Of a stretch of DNA of 64,000 nt, positions 14,801 through 26,134 are shown in pieces. Below the pieces are notes generated by a model, which saw nothing but the letters and a program-made list of their open reading frames with translations, was not told the origin of the DNA and searched no databases. The DNA lies in contig WHVY01000004.1 of the NCBI GenBank assembly GCA_022266195.1, positions 4,481,501 to 4,545,500 of the forward strand, read 5' to 3'. This DNA comes from Tetranychus cinnabarinus (taxonomy: Eukaryota; Arthropoda; Arachnida; Trombidiformes; Tetranychidae). Every line of letters starts with the position of its first letter. Position 1 is the stretch's first letter. Made by a program: the position numbers and the translations under genes.

Positions 14801-15600
14801 TAAAAAATAATTTATTGTAAAGTTGAAACAAACACAGTCAACATCCTTCATGGACAGTTTACAATGGGATAATGATGATGATTCAAGACAACCTATTATC
14901 ATCACTCGTAATTTCATGTTCAATTGGTATTAAAGTATCAAGAGATGTAATTAGAGTGGGCAGCATTTGTGCCTCTCGACAACCACCAGCCTGGCAATTG
15001 AACCCATTTTTACCCTAAAATCACGAATCTTTGGATCCATTTTTTTCTCGCTCAAAAGTCTTTTCCCAAAAGTCAAATAAGTTGACATGAGATTCATTTA
15101 AAAATGAGAATAAATTTCAATTCTTTTCTCACTTTAACCAGACACGTGAAGGCGCTTTTTCTGGTTAATGTTATAAATAATCTGGACAAAATTGGGTTAC
15201 ACACTTTTGGTGTTTATTTCAAACTCCAAGTAATAATCAGCTTAAGATTTTTCCATTTTTTGGCTCATTCCATTCATTAAAAGAAATGATTATTAATATT
15301 TATCATTATTATAATTATCAATCAGTTTCCAACGTTTCTCTGTCAAATAAATTATCATGCTTTTAACTTATTACATGGTTGTCAATCATTTATCATTTTA
15401 AACATGTTAAGTCAACAACAAATCATTTTTTTGCTGTTAAAGAAGGCGAATAAAGTTGAACAGAAAAGTTTTTCCTCTTGAAACTGACTCATGATATTGG
15501 CCTAACAAAATCAGTCTTTCAAGTCTGATCAGGTAAACTAGGAATGTTCAATGTTGCGATGAAAAAAATAAGGAAATGTTTGGCGTCAATTGAAATGCAT
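11870..15600. other. Gene-poor intergenic DNA
   Basis: The stretch has scattered ATC-repeat tracts (12700-12740, 12820-12840, 12945-12980) and no gene I can support. A plus-strand open stretch at 13429-13815 in two consecutive frames lacks an ATG start and a recognisable domain. A TTTTTTGCAG acceptor-like site precedes it, but no partner exon is visible. Confidence 0.55.
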
Positions 15601-15606
15601 TTTATT
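15601..15606 (-). terminator. Poly(A) signal AATAAA
   Basis: A canonical AATAAA on the minus strand lies 112 bp downstream of the stop codon at 15718-15720. The position fits the 3' end of a transcript carrying the exon at 15718-16078. Confidence 0.5.
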
Positions 15607-15717
15607 GTAAGATCAAGTAAAGTGATTCAAAGATGAACATGAATGGATAAATTTACAGAATTATTTGGTTTGAGTTTTCTTTTCATTTTTTGCTTCGATT
15701 TAAACAATTGGCCAAAT

Positions 15718-16078
15718 TCATCTGCTAATAGATGATGAGTTGCTCCATTTGGTAAATGAATTTGGACTAACAGGGTTTTCATGATTAACTTTGCTGTCAA
15801 TTTTACCATTTACATTATCGGCCATTTTACTGGTTTCATTTGAACATTTACTTGTAAGATTATTGACAGAATTGACTTTATTAGCAATATTATTATTACT
15901 GTTATTACCATTGTTGGAGGTGGTGGTGTTTGCATTAGTTTGATTTGCTTGAATAAATAAACTTGATCCATTGGTTCCAAGGGTTGCATTGGCTCCACTT
16001 GGACTGAGAACCCCATTGAGTCCGGTTGGACCATTAAGACCATTTAGTGAACAATTGAGACCAAGAAATCGTGAAGCG
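15718..16078 (-). CDS. Putative Asn/Ser-rich 3'-terminal coding exon, possibly of the homeobox gene
   Basis: The minus strand has 120 codons, including the stop, with no internal stop, starting just after a strong pyrimidine tract and AG (acceptor at 16079-16080). The frame has no initiating ATG, so it should be an internal-to-terminal exon rather than a whole gene. The product is rich in Asn, Ser, Gly and Thr with short poly-Asn runs and no known domain, as in disordered tails of transcription factors. The entry phase requires two bases from the preceding exon. The donor-like site at the end of the homeobox exon (24054) supplies exactly two, giving a continuous frame. An AATAAA follows at 15601. 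A chance open frame in simple-sequence DNA is the main alternative; RNA evidence is lacking. Confidence 0.4.
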
Positions 16079-16727
16079 CTGAAGAAGAACAAACAAAAGG
16101 AAGACAAAAAAAGACAAAATTTGTTACACTTAATTATAATCAATGGTAATCAGGTTTGACCGGCAAAACAAGCAAAACAGAAACAAATGTCCAATAAAGT
16201 CTATTGATGGTAAAGACCAGTTATCGGTCCAGTTAACCGCCCATTCATTGTTAACACTCAACTCTTTCTTTGCCCAAACAATTTGTTAAAACAACTTCTG
16301 TCGAGTCAAAATCATAATCATAATCAAAATCATCATTAATGATCCAAAGGGTACAAAGTGTACAAAAGCCAAAAGCTTTTCACCCAATTTTATGGGAAAA
16401 TCATCCTTCATCTGTTGACCACAATCGGACTTGATTTACTCGGATTAATACTGAAAATTGAACATTGAATCGAAACAATCTCAGTCGAGTTGAGATGAGA
16501 AAGTCTCGAAATTTTTGATTCGATTTTTTGTTGCTTTTCATTTTCCTATTTTACGATTATTTATTGTTTTTGTTTGCAAAATTGAATATAACTTGGAATG
16601 ATTGTAATTAATTAAACCTTTAATTAGAATAAATGATTTGGTTTTACCTTTCCTAATCTAAATCATTAATCTTCACTAATTGCAACTCAAACAAGCTTTA
16701 CAATTAATATGTAATGAAATCTGTTTT

Positions 16728-16733
16728 TTTATT
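16728..16733 (-). terminator. Poly(A) signal AATAAA
   Basis: An AATAAA on the minus strand lies about 100 bp after the stop codon at 16835-16837, in the right place for the 3' end of a transcript carrying that exon. Confidence 0.4.
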
Positions 16734-16834
16734 TGCGTTAAGAGCAAAGGATAATACAGAAACAAGGTAAAACTTTCACACCCAAATTCATTAAACCTTC
16801 AACTTGAACACTTATAATCAACTTATTATCACTC

Positions 16835-17116
16835 CTATTTTATGTTAATTGTTGATGAAACAAAAGCCGTTATTTCCATTTTATCGGAATAGTTAACTCC
16901 AAGATTGGATTGTAATGATAATTGTTTCTTTAACCATGATTGGTATTGAATAATTTGCTGGTTAAAAGGACAAAAGGTTTCCTTTTCAAATGAATTACAA
17001 TTTTCATCATTTCTTTGACTTTCATTGTAATACACTTTTGCATATGTAAACTGTGATGATTGTGATGCGGATGAAAATGGATTGATGGAAAGTTGAACAA
17101 ATTTATCACCACAAAG
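16835..17116 (-). CDS. Putative terminal coding exon of an unidentified minus-strand gene
   Basis: After a TGTCTGTGGTTAG acceptor (AG at 17117-17118) the minus strand is open for 94 codons including the TAG stop. The product has ordinary composition, with Cys, Trp, Tyr and charged residues, and includes a Gln-rich piece reading QQIIQYQSWLKKQ. It therefore looks more like coding sequence than the surrounding low-complexity frames. The exon enters in phase 0. A phase-0 donor, AACAAG|GTAAAT, ends another minus-strand frame at 17442, so 17442 to 17116 is a possible splice, but the upstream frame competes with a plus-strand frame and is unsure. The phase does not match the homeobox donor. I do not recognise the protein. 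Confidence 0.3.
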   Translation of the reverse strand, partial: LCGDKFVQLSINPFSSASQSSQFTYAKVYYNESQRNDENCNSFEKETFCPFNQQIIQYQSWLKKQLSLQSNLGVNYSDKMEITAFVSSTINIK

Positions 17117-18850
17117 CTAACCACAGACACAGGTCATGTCAAGGTGAAGGCGTAACTCATCACCATCAATGAATTGGTGGGTTGTTAATCGGTTTAGAAG
17201 CGAAAGAAGAAGAAGCAAAAAGTTAAGTTTGGATTAAAAGGTAAGCCGAGGAGAGCAGACAAAAAAAAGAGGAACATAAGTTGAAAGGAAAGGCAAGAAT
17301 GAAATAAACTGAAAGAGGTGTGAATTGTTGGTCAAGTTTTAAATAACGATTAGCAAATCAACTTGACATGATCATTGACACACTCGCATTACAATGTGAT
17401 TAGGTGAGATTTAACCTCATCTCAACACGATTCCCATTTACCTTGTTAATAACATTTCCCTCAGTTGGACTAGCAATTGTTGATATCGATATGTGCAACA
17501 ATATTGGACGATTAGACAAACAAAAAGCTATTGAGAAGCCAAATCTTTCAATTTTTACTATTTTCGCTGATTCCCTGCTAATCTGGCTAATCTTTACCAA
17601 CCATTTCATTTGTTGGACTACAATGCAATCGGCGATAATAACTTATTAACTACAATCCCAGTCAGTCTCCACATTTTCCCAGATTAAATGCATTTTGTGT
17701 TGTTGCCGTTAAAAATGTTGAATGACTTGGACTAATAACAGTAAAAACATGGAAATGGATAAGTTGGAAAATGATTATTTAAAAATTATTATCAACAAAA
17801 GTGGGCTGATAATGGTAGTTCTAACAATGAGACTGACATGGTGATAATAATAATTTGTGATAATATAATGGTAAAGGATGAAGAGTAAGTGAAAGCTTAA
17901 AAAGGATAACCATTTCCGTGAACCGCCCAAAGATCAACGTGAACTTCTTGGGTCCATTCAACGTCAATGCTTTTCTTGGGCTTCATCTTTCAACTGATTC
18001 CCTGCTGAGAGAGACTGACTTTTCTTTGGCCTTTTTTTTGTTCGCTTCTCATTGTATGATGAGGATGATCATCATCATGGGCATGTTGATGATGTTAATG
18101 TTGTTGATGATGAGGATGAGCACATTTTAGACATTTTTGTTTTCCTTGTTTTGCCCACAATAAGACGAGAATTACAGAGAAATGAGAAGAACAAGAAAAC
18201 GAAACGAAACTTGGAGAGTAACAAAACTGACATTGTAATGATAATGATGATAATAATACCAATCCCAGTGAGAAGTCACGAGACAATTCAAGTCTTTGCC
18301 TTGTTAACAAATGTTACCATTTGTAAACTGACCATTTTTAGGTTGCAACATTGTTGTGACAAGCTATTGGTAACAATAAGTGACACAAAATTTAACAATT
18401 GAACAAGATACTTCACACCTTTTGCTACCTACAGAAGTGTAAATATTGGTTCCATGTCAAAGGCAAGGTCAGGTTTGAGTCGAAATGAAATCAAGTTACT
18501 AAAGTTAAAAATTAGTGCATTTTGAATAGTTTTGCATTGAAACGAACAAAATTTGATACAAAGTAGAATGAAAATTTGAAGAAAAGACAAACGAAACTTA
18601 AAACTTTACGCATTTCTGAGAGATAACTAAGTTCAATGGACTGAGTGCTTTTGCAAAAGGAAGCAAAAAGGTCCAGAAATCGAAGTTGATCGAAAAGAAG
18701 AAATTAAGCAAAAAATGTAACACTGGATTGTCCGTAAAGAAAGATTTCAGTGAACATTTGCAAAGTAAAAGTCAAAAATTAAGTGATGGATCTTTGTGAT
18801 TTAATTGCGATTGAGATGATATAAATGTATATTAAAATTAATTGCTTTTG
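17117..18850. other. Intergenic or intronic DNA
   Basis: Frames on both strands at 17400-17650 overlap each other, and only one at most can be real. The minus-strand one ends in a plausible donor at 17442. GAT-rich tracts occur at 18055-18120. Nothing else is supported. Confidence 0.45.
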
Positions 18851-19051
18851 AGGGCCGGTCCGGTAATCATTTTCAATCTCATTTAATGTCATTTAATTCA
18901 ATATCTCATTAAAAAATTTTATCTTGAAAGGATATCATTGGTTTGATTGATGAAAAATGTTACCTTTGTCATGCTCATATAGTTTAAAGTGTCCGGTGAA
19001 CATCTCTTTATAATTTTTAATTGAGATTGAAATGATTACCGGACCGGCCCT
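18851..19051. mobile_element. 201-bp MITE with about 30-bp terminal inverted repeats
   Basis: The left end begins AGGGCCGGTCCGGTAATCAT, and the reverse complement of the right end has the same start and continues matching for about 30 bp with one small gap. The interior is AT-rich and noncoding. No clear target-site duplication was found. The right end reads CAGGGCC including one more base, which resembles hAT termini, but the family is not proven. Confidence 0.75.
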
Positions 19052-22000
19052 GATTCGTAAAAGTGAAAGAAGAAATTATAATGGAAAATAAAGGGAAAAG
19101 TTAAAAGGGTTTTACTTTGAATTTACAATTGTTGGCTGAGAGGAATTGATTTGTGACAAAAGCAAAGCAATTGAACAATCCTAAACAATCTGAAATGTCA
19201 ACTTTTTTCTCTGTTTCTCTTGTTTTCATAACATTTCTCTTCCTTTTACTTGCTCATTTCATGGTAAAAATTGTTGGCTCAATAATCTTTCATTTTTCAC
19301 TTTTTTCCTCTCACCATCTTAGCTTGATATAATTGAAATTGATTTACATGGTAAAATTGAGTAGGAATGATGCCAGTGTTTCCCTTTAATGCTGCGACTG
19401 TCTTCAAGTAAAAGTAATGAAAAGGCGTCAATTGAAAGGATAGAGGGATTCATGTTAAGGGATTCAATGACATGGAGTCGAGCAAAAAGTGGCTTCGATA
19501 ATTTATTCCGCCTACTGTGAAGATTCGAGTCTTGAAACTTGTTTCTGACTTCAGTTGTTTTCCTTTCTATATCATCTCTAGCATTCAGCTATATTATGTG
19601 ATAAATAACATGATTGGTAAAGAAAATTCTTTACACAAGACGAAAAGTCTCGAAGTCATTCGCCGACAATCACATTCCTCGCTTTCGACTTTTCCATTTC
19701 GCTATTTTGACCATTCACTACATAATTATTGTTACAATTAGACTGGGAGTTGGGAAGGAAAAGTGAATAAGAAAAGGATTTTTGATCAATAATATTCATT
19801 GCAAGTTGAGTTTTCATTTGATTGACTCCAATTGAATGGACAGAAAGGATTGTGATTGACATTTTTCGCTTTTATTAGTATAACTTGCACTCGATGCAAC
19901 TTTTAATCAGTCGATTGTAACAATTGAAGTGACAATAAAATGAATAAAATGTATTCTCATTTGAAGTAATTTCATTATTACAGATTTGATTGGCAGTTTA
20001 ATGGTATTATTGGCCTCAATTATCATTATTAAAGTTAAATTATGGCGAGAAGGGAAAAAGGTCAATGAAATAATCGGAAAACAGTTTCTCTTGCAACACT
20101 TTAATCATGCTTAATGTTACATTCAGGAACTAAATACCAGGAATATTAAAGTTGTAAGATTAATGTTAAAGTGCTAATGAATAATTCCGACGCTAAACAG
20201 TGTGAATTAATCTATTAAAAGTTGAGCTTGTTCATGTATTTGCTAGTGCTTTTTGTTTGGCCTTTTTCAGCTTTTGTTTCAAATGAAAGTGATTTAACCA
20301 TTTAAGAGGCATTTTGTTGTTTGTGTTTATGCCGTTTCAAGCTTCTTGCTTTGGCTTTTTTTTAATTAACTTTGTTACAATGATTATGTTGCCTGTTGAT
20401 GATGATGAACAAGCCAAAAATTAATTTACTTGAAAATAATAAAATAAAAGATGAAAGATAGTAAAGTTTACTGTTTCACCGCTCAATAAACCTGTTTCAA
20501 GCTCACCTTCAAATGACCTGTTTATCCTGCTCATTAACAGGTAAACAGTCTTAATTACATCTGAAAACCTCATCATCAATTAATGAACCCAAGAAACAAA
20601 AGATAACTTCGGTAAAGGCCAAAAATAAAGTCTATACAAGTAAAAGCAAAAACAAACTAAACCCAAAAGTCAAACGCAAACTTGTTAAAACAGCTTTTCA
20701 TTCAGTTCGATATCAAACTTACAAGGGACTTTACGATCTAGAAACTAAACTACTGTAAGTTCAGAAACAGAAAGTGAATCGATTCCTTATGAAGTTAGAA
20801 AACCTTAGAACTTGGAAATTCCTCAAAACTTCCAACGATTTCTTGTTAGAATCGAAATGCTAGACAAAGAATGAATCATTTGTTCAAAACGAGCTTCTAT
20901 CGAGTCCATTTGATCAGCAATTTCATCGATAATTTGATAATTATCAATCTTTGAAAACGAAATCAATTGAAATTCCATTTCTTTTTCTAACTTTTCTTTT
21001 CTCTCATTTCATTGTAAACTCGATCAAATTTTCTGGTTAATCGTTGATTCTTGCAGTTGCTTAATTACCTTGGAATCAAATTTCAATGGAACAATTAGAC
21101 GTACTTGAAATACGAACTGGTCACACCAATTAAATGTCTTTAATTAACTTTCCTAATAAATGATCTTCATTAACAGTAATTAACTGTAAATTTATTTTCC
21201 ATCTTTATTATCATTAACATGCATTAAATTGTCACAATTCACAGTCAACATTATAATTAACTCGTTATTAATTGGCCCATAAATACAAATAAAAAACCAT
21301 TAAATTGTCAATTCATCACAATTTACAAGCCTTTTGCTAAACAACCGTTAATTATAATGAACCTGAATGAGAAAAGTGCAATTGCAATCTTTAAACAATT
21401 AACAAAATCAAAGCCTAAAGCTGAGGCGTTTACATGAACAAAATCAAACTCATGATCAGAACTTGAATAAAATGGTGACAATTTGATGAACGATTAATAA
21501 TTTAAGGTAATTTGGTCATTGATTGAAGAGTAAATTTTAATTTTTTAACTCGGAGAAACCATTAACATCATTATTTAGACAAATACTATTGTTCATCTCA
21601 ACTGCTTTTCAATTTGCTATTCATTATTGTTTTGTCAGATTGAAATGTTGAGAAAATCAAACAATTTAACCAAAAATTACATGGTTATTTGAATGAATAA
21701 ATATTGATAAAATGGTTAATGAGCCAAATAAAGTGCTTTCACCATTCCTTTACCTGTTTAACGCTTTAATGTTAACTAACCGTAAATGATGAATGCTCAT
21801 TTAGTGTCTAAACTTTTGACGTTCAATTGAATCAAAGATTAACCATGATCATCACTTGATTCAACTATTTTTGAGCACAAAGTAAATATTAACAATTAAT
21901 TGAATGAAAGAAACATATTCAAGATTTATCATTGTCAACATGCATTTAACATTGTTAACATTTTGTTGCCTTTGGAGTTGGAGAAAAGGATTCAAAGTTG

Positions 22001-24053
22001 AAAACTTTTCTTTCCAAGTTGATCTACCTTTTCATTTGTATTTTGTATGGTTATTACAGTGATCAATGTTATTGTGACAATTGCGATGACAGAGAAGTGA
22101 CAATGAAGCGATTTATGAAAAGGTGAAAAGGCAAGAGATGGTTAAGTAAGAATGTAATTCAGGGAAGAGAAGAAGGTAAATCTGGAAAAGGCAAGAGAAA
22201 GAAATGTTTGCCTTATTCACGCCTCTCTTGTGGTTTCTCACCTGCTTTAACACCTTAAAACGGCGTGAGTTTAGCACGATATTCATGTGAAGTAATGTAG
22301 ATGAAAAGTGTCTTGGTAAATTGAAAGAAGAAGACGAAACAAGAAGATAATGAAGAAAGTGAGAAGAAGAAGAAGAAGAGGAGAGAACAAGATAAGGGGC
22401 CAAAAGTGGCCTTTCAAAGGTGAATTTGTTTTTCTTCGGGGGTCAGTTTCATCATCATAATCATCTTTCTTTTTCTTCTTCTTCTTCTTCTAACCAACTT
22501 TACTTGAATCTTATTTATATTTTTTTCTCACTCTGTTTGCACGTAATTAGTGATAAAAATTGGTAAAAAGGAGCGGAAAGGTATTACGATGAGTTGATGG
22601 ACGTTGTTACTTGTTAGTTGTTGGAGTGAAGCTCAAGGGGATTGCCCGTGTGGGTAATATTAAGGTTATTTTGTTTTCATCTTTTCTTCTTCTTCTTCTT
22701 CTTGCCTTACTAATTTCTTGACTTACAGTATATCAACATTTTAAATCACGTTATAAGAAGAAGATGATGATTACGATGATTATGATGATGATGATGATGA
22801 TGAGTGAGAGGGGCTTGGGTGCGGGCTTCAGGTACCCGGTTAGACGTGTATATATAACACCTCATAGTCTCTCATTATCATGGTTAAAATTGTTTTAACC
22901 AGAGTTAACCTAACCCTGGCTCTCATCTCACACTCTTGCGGCAACAAGAAGGAAGAAATGGTTGTATACATTAGAGGATGAAGAAGATGGAGAAGATGAT
23001 ATTTGGAAAAGTAATACTAGGGAATGAAGAAGATAAACTAGAGTTTACTCTGGCATAGGGCACCAGCCAATTAGCAGTTACCTGAACTGGGCAAGATAAA
23101 TAATGAGTAAGGCTTTTCGTGTTGTTGCCCATCAATTTTAATCAATAAATTATCAGAGCAACAACAACAAAAACATGGTAACATCATTTGTTTCAATGCC
23201 GCTCACATCAGTGATAACCTTCAATCACCTCATTCCTTATTGACTGGGACGGCTCATCGTTTGTTTTACACTTTTCACATTCACTTCAACAGAAAACATT
23301 TGCTCATTCCTTACATATAAGCATTTTTTACAAAACGCCCGACTCTTGAGAAATATTTCATTCTTAAAAGGAAAGTGTCTCAATCGTTTTGAGCTGATTA
23401 CAGCATTTAATTTGTCTTACCAACTACAATCATTCTCGTTCAACTTGCATATGAACAAAACCATCATTCAAAAGAGTAAAACTGACTAAAGACACAAAGT
23501 TTTCATAACTCTTTAACTCGAGCGTTTTTGTCTTATGAAAGTGAGTTTTGGTCATTTGAATGCTGGTTTATTGCAATGAAATTTGGTTATATTCAAACGA
23601 GAATGATTGTAAAAGTTATCGCTATATTATGAGCAGAAAACGCCATTTACTGTCTAATGATCAATTTGATGAGCTTTTTGTTTCACTTATTTTGTTTTGT
23701 ATCCTCATTACCTTACTAACATGCGAAAACACTGATTTTTGATAAATCTTTTTTATTTTACCTTTCATTTGCTAACTAAAGACTTTGGCAAAGTTAGATA
23801 CTCATCAAGCCTAATTGCTTTGAGATGTTAAGATTGATTGATTCGTAGCGATTGAGATACTTTCCTCAGTTAGTAAAAGATAGACTCAAACTGTTAGGTT
23901 TTATAGCAGGATTTTGCGTTCGTTTACTTTTGTTTCGCATTTTGGTTTACATTTCAATATAATTTTGCATAAACTTTTATTCATCAAATGATGATTGGAC
24001 ATTGATTTTTAAACTTTGATTGGACTTTGCTTTCGATTTGGACTTGTTTAGGC
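19052..24053. other. Intergenic DNA downstream of the homeobox gene, microsatellite-rich
   Basis: No gene is supported. A minus-strand ATG frame at 19656-19862 encodes 68 residues with fairly normal composition and an Asn-rich middle, but has no recognisable domain. Trinucleotide tracts are dense: GAAGAA near 22360-22380, TTCTTC near 22465-22490 and 22685-22703, and GATGAT at 22765-22803. If the homeobox gene splices to 15718-16078, all of this is intron. Confidence 0.5.
22849..22857 (+). promoter_or_regulatory. Isolated TATA-box-like site
   Basis: TATATATAA sits in an unusually GC-rich patch (22805-22860) just after a GAT repeat. A CTCATTATC pyrimidine-rich stretch follows 15-30 bp downstream. 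It could be a plus-strand core promoter, but no downstream gene is seen, so this is weak. Confidence 0.2.
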
Positions 24054-25475
24054 TTACCTTTTCTCGTATTGCTGATGTTGCGCTCGAATTTGCAGTCGAC
24101 TAACATGAACGGGAATAGGAACGTGAATCTTGTGTCCAGTTGTTTGAGATGTACTGACTGTTCCCAATCGTTGACTTTTAACTCGCTTCCACTTGGCTCT
24201 TCGATTTTGAAACCAAATTTTAACCTGAGATTCGGATAGTTTAAGGTTATGGGCAAGATGCGCTCGCTCCGGTAATGATAGGTATTTTTTAGACTGAAAT
24301 TCACGTTCCAATTCGAGAAGTTGTTCAGAGTTGAAGGCAGTTCGACGACGGCGACTTGCCTCTCGACCAGTTACACCACTTTTACCATCTTCATCATCTT
24401 CGTCTTCATCCTCATCATCCGATTTTAGACTTCGCTTTAAACTTTCACTTGGTCGACTGGTTGAACTTTCAGAAGATTGTCGTTGAGAATCAATGGAGGA
24501 TAAAGATGAAGAGGGCGACAACGATGAGGATAAAGATGATGATGAGGCTAAAAATGCTGACGAAGGTGGAGTTGTTGTCAATTGAATGGGTCCAGTTGCA
24601 AGTGTTGATCCAATGCAACCATTAGATTTAACATTATCCTCTTTGGTTGGTACAAGTTGATGTGTTGCAGGGTGAACATTGAGGTGAGATAAATTTGATT
24701 GAACTTGAAGATGGGGGTGAACATGATGACCATTGTGAGGATGAATGTGATGAGTATTGGTAAGAGTGAAAGAATCGACGAGATTATTTGGAATGGTGTT
24801 GATCATATTCAAAGGTGAAACTTGAACAGGACTTGACCGAGACTTTGGACTAGCTTCGTATTTGACTTCATCTTCTTTAGCTAACAAACTTGCCTGGCTA
24901 TTGGTATCATGGAAAAGCTCAGGATTACTCGATGGAATCAAATTGTATCCAGGTTTGAATACTACAAAGAAAAGGTAAATCAAATGAAATGATCGCAAAA
25001 ACAAAACATTTTTAGCAAAGCACTCAATTTACTTGAAAAGGTTGATCAAAGTTGAAGATCATTAAGATTCGACTTTCGATTCAAGATTTTGTTCCAACAA
25101 TTGTAAACCTTTAACGTTGGTTTCCGACCTTTTCAATGTTCATTGACTGTTCATGAGAACCAACTTACCCAGTTTTTGTCCCAATTGAAAGAGAGAGTAT
25201 AAAGGTCTTGGTCCAGTTGAAAGGGGCATTAAATAAGGGAATCCATTAAAGTCAATGAGATTTGTTTTATCATTTAACCCATTTAGTCCGAAGGGTTCCT
25301 TGACACAATCACTTGTAGCCTTAAAGGGTCCATCATGGAAATGGTCGACTGTCCGTTTTGAAAGGTGTTCCTTTAATTTAATGAAAAGTTCTTCCCATGA
25401 AGGTTGATATGATGAAGTTTGGTCAAAACTTGGAATGGGAAAAGATGAGAAAAATGGTGACATTTTACTTTCCAT
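24054..25475 (-). CDS. unpg: Gbx/unplugged-class homeobox transcription factor
   Basis: There are two exons, 25475-25169 and 24961-24054, with a 207-bp phase-1 GT-AG intron, giving 404 residues. The homeodomain is at about residues 305-364 (24177-24356). It begins SRRRRTAF and has WFQNRRAKWKRVK in helix 3, with Gln50 and Asn51. The run KKYLSL and the VPIPVHVSR...QHQQ segment after the homeodomain are Gbx/unplugged hallmarks. Upstream lie a Ser-rich stretch, a His-rich stretch and an acidic Asp/Glu run before the homeodomain. The start is the ATG at 25475; the longer open frame begins with TTG. Family members are nuclear DNA-binding regulators of nervous system and tracheal patterning. The TAA stop overlaps a consensus donor (AAAAG|GTAAGC), so longer isoforms are possible. 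Confidence 0.9.
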
Positions 25476-26134
25476 GATTGGGAATGACAAGTTGCACGAG
25501 AATGAAAGTTCAATTTGGAATTTAAAAATGAACAAAAAAAGGTTGTTTTCAAGTTTTCACAGATTGTTGGTAATCATTGTTGAATGAAGTTTCATTTCAA
25601 ATGAACAAAGTTTAAACAAATTTGCAAAAATAAAACTTTGAAAACTGAAATTTTAACGAAACGGAAAAAAAGTTGTTTGCTTGTTAATGAATCAACTGTT
25701 TGTATTGATGCCTGGGTCATAAGTGATGATGATTAGACTGATGAGGATAAGAGATGGTGATGATGAGGATGATGATGATGTAAGTGAAGAAGCTTGTTAT
25801 TTGAGCAAATCCTTGAAACTTTATAGGCTGGTAAACATTAAGGTAACAACCAGTTTAACCAATCAGAACTGGATGTTGCCACCTCCTTCAGGAAGAGGAT
25901 CACTCGACCAACATTGAGTTCATTGTTATTGCTAAATTTACTGCTAAAGCTGCTAAGTCTCAGTTTGAACATAGAAATGGAAAGGCAAAAAGTCAATCTT
26001 TACCTTGAGTCTGTCAATGGCCAAAGTATAGACTTCGACTTTGAACATTTCATTCAAATCATCTATTATGATCTGGCTTCTGCTTAAACCCACCTTAAAT
26101 GTAGCTATCGACCTCAGTCCCAGTTGACGTTTGT
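25476..26134. other. 5' flank of the homeobox gene
   Basis: This flank should hold the homeobox promoter and 5' UTR. No TATA box is obvious. A GAT-repeat tract runs from about 25723 to 25780. No gene is supported. Confidence 0.4.

Noticed and set aside
15810..16159. Alternative frames over the Asn-rich exon, including a plus-strand frame
   Set aside because: Their products are simple shadows (Met/Pro/Ile-rich) of the Asn-rich frame and have no supporting signals.
22113..22403. Minus-strand 96-codon frame with a poly-Ser start
   Set aside because: The Ser run comes from a GAAGAA microsatellite; no other coding sign.
24356..24625. Plus-strand frame opposite the homeobox gene
   Set aside because: Antisense shadow of the acidic and Ser-rich coding part of the homeobox gene.
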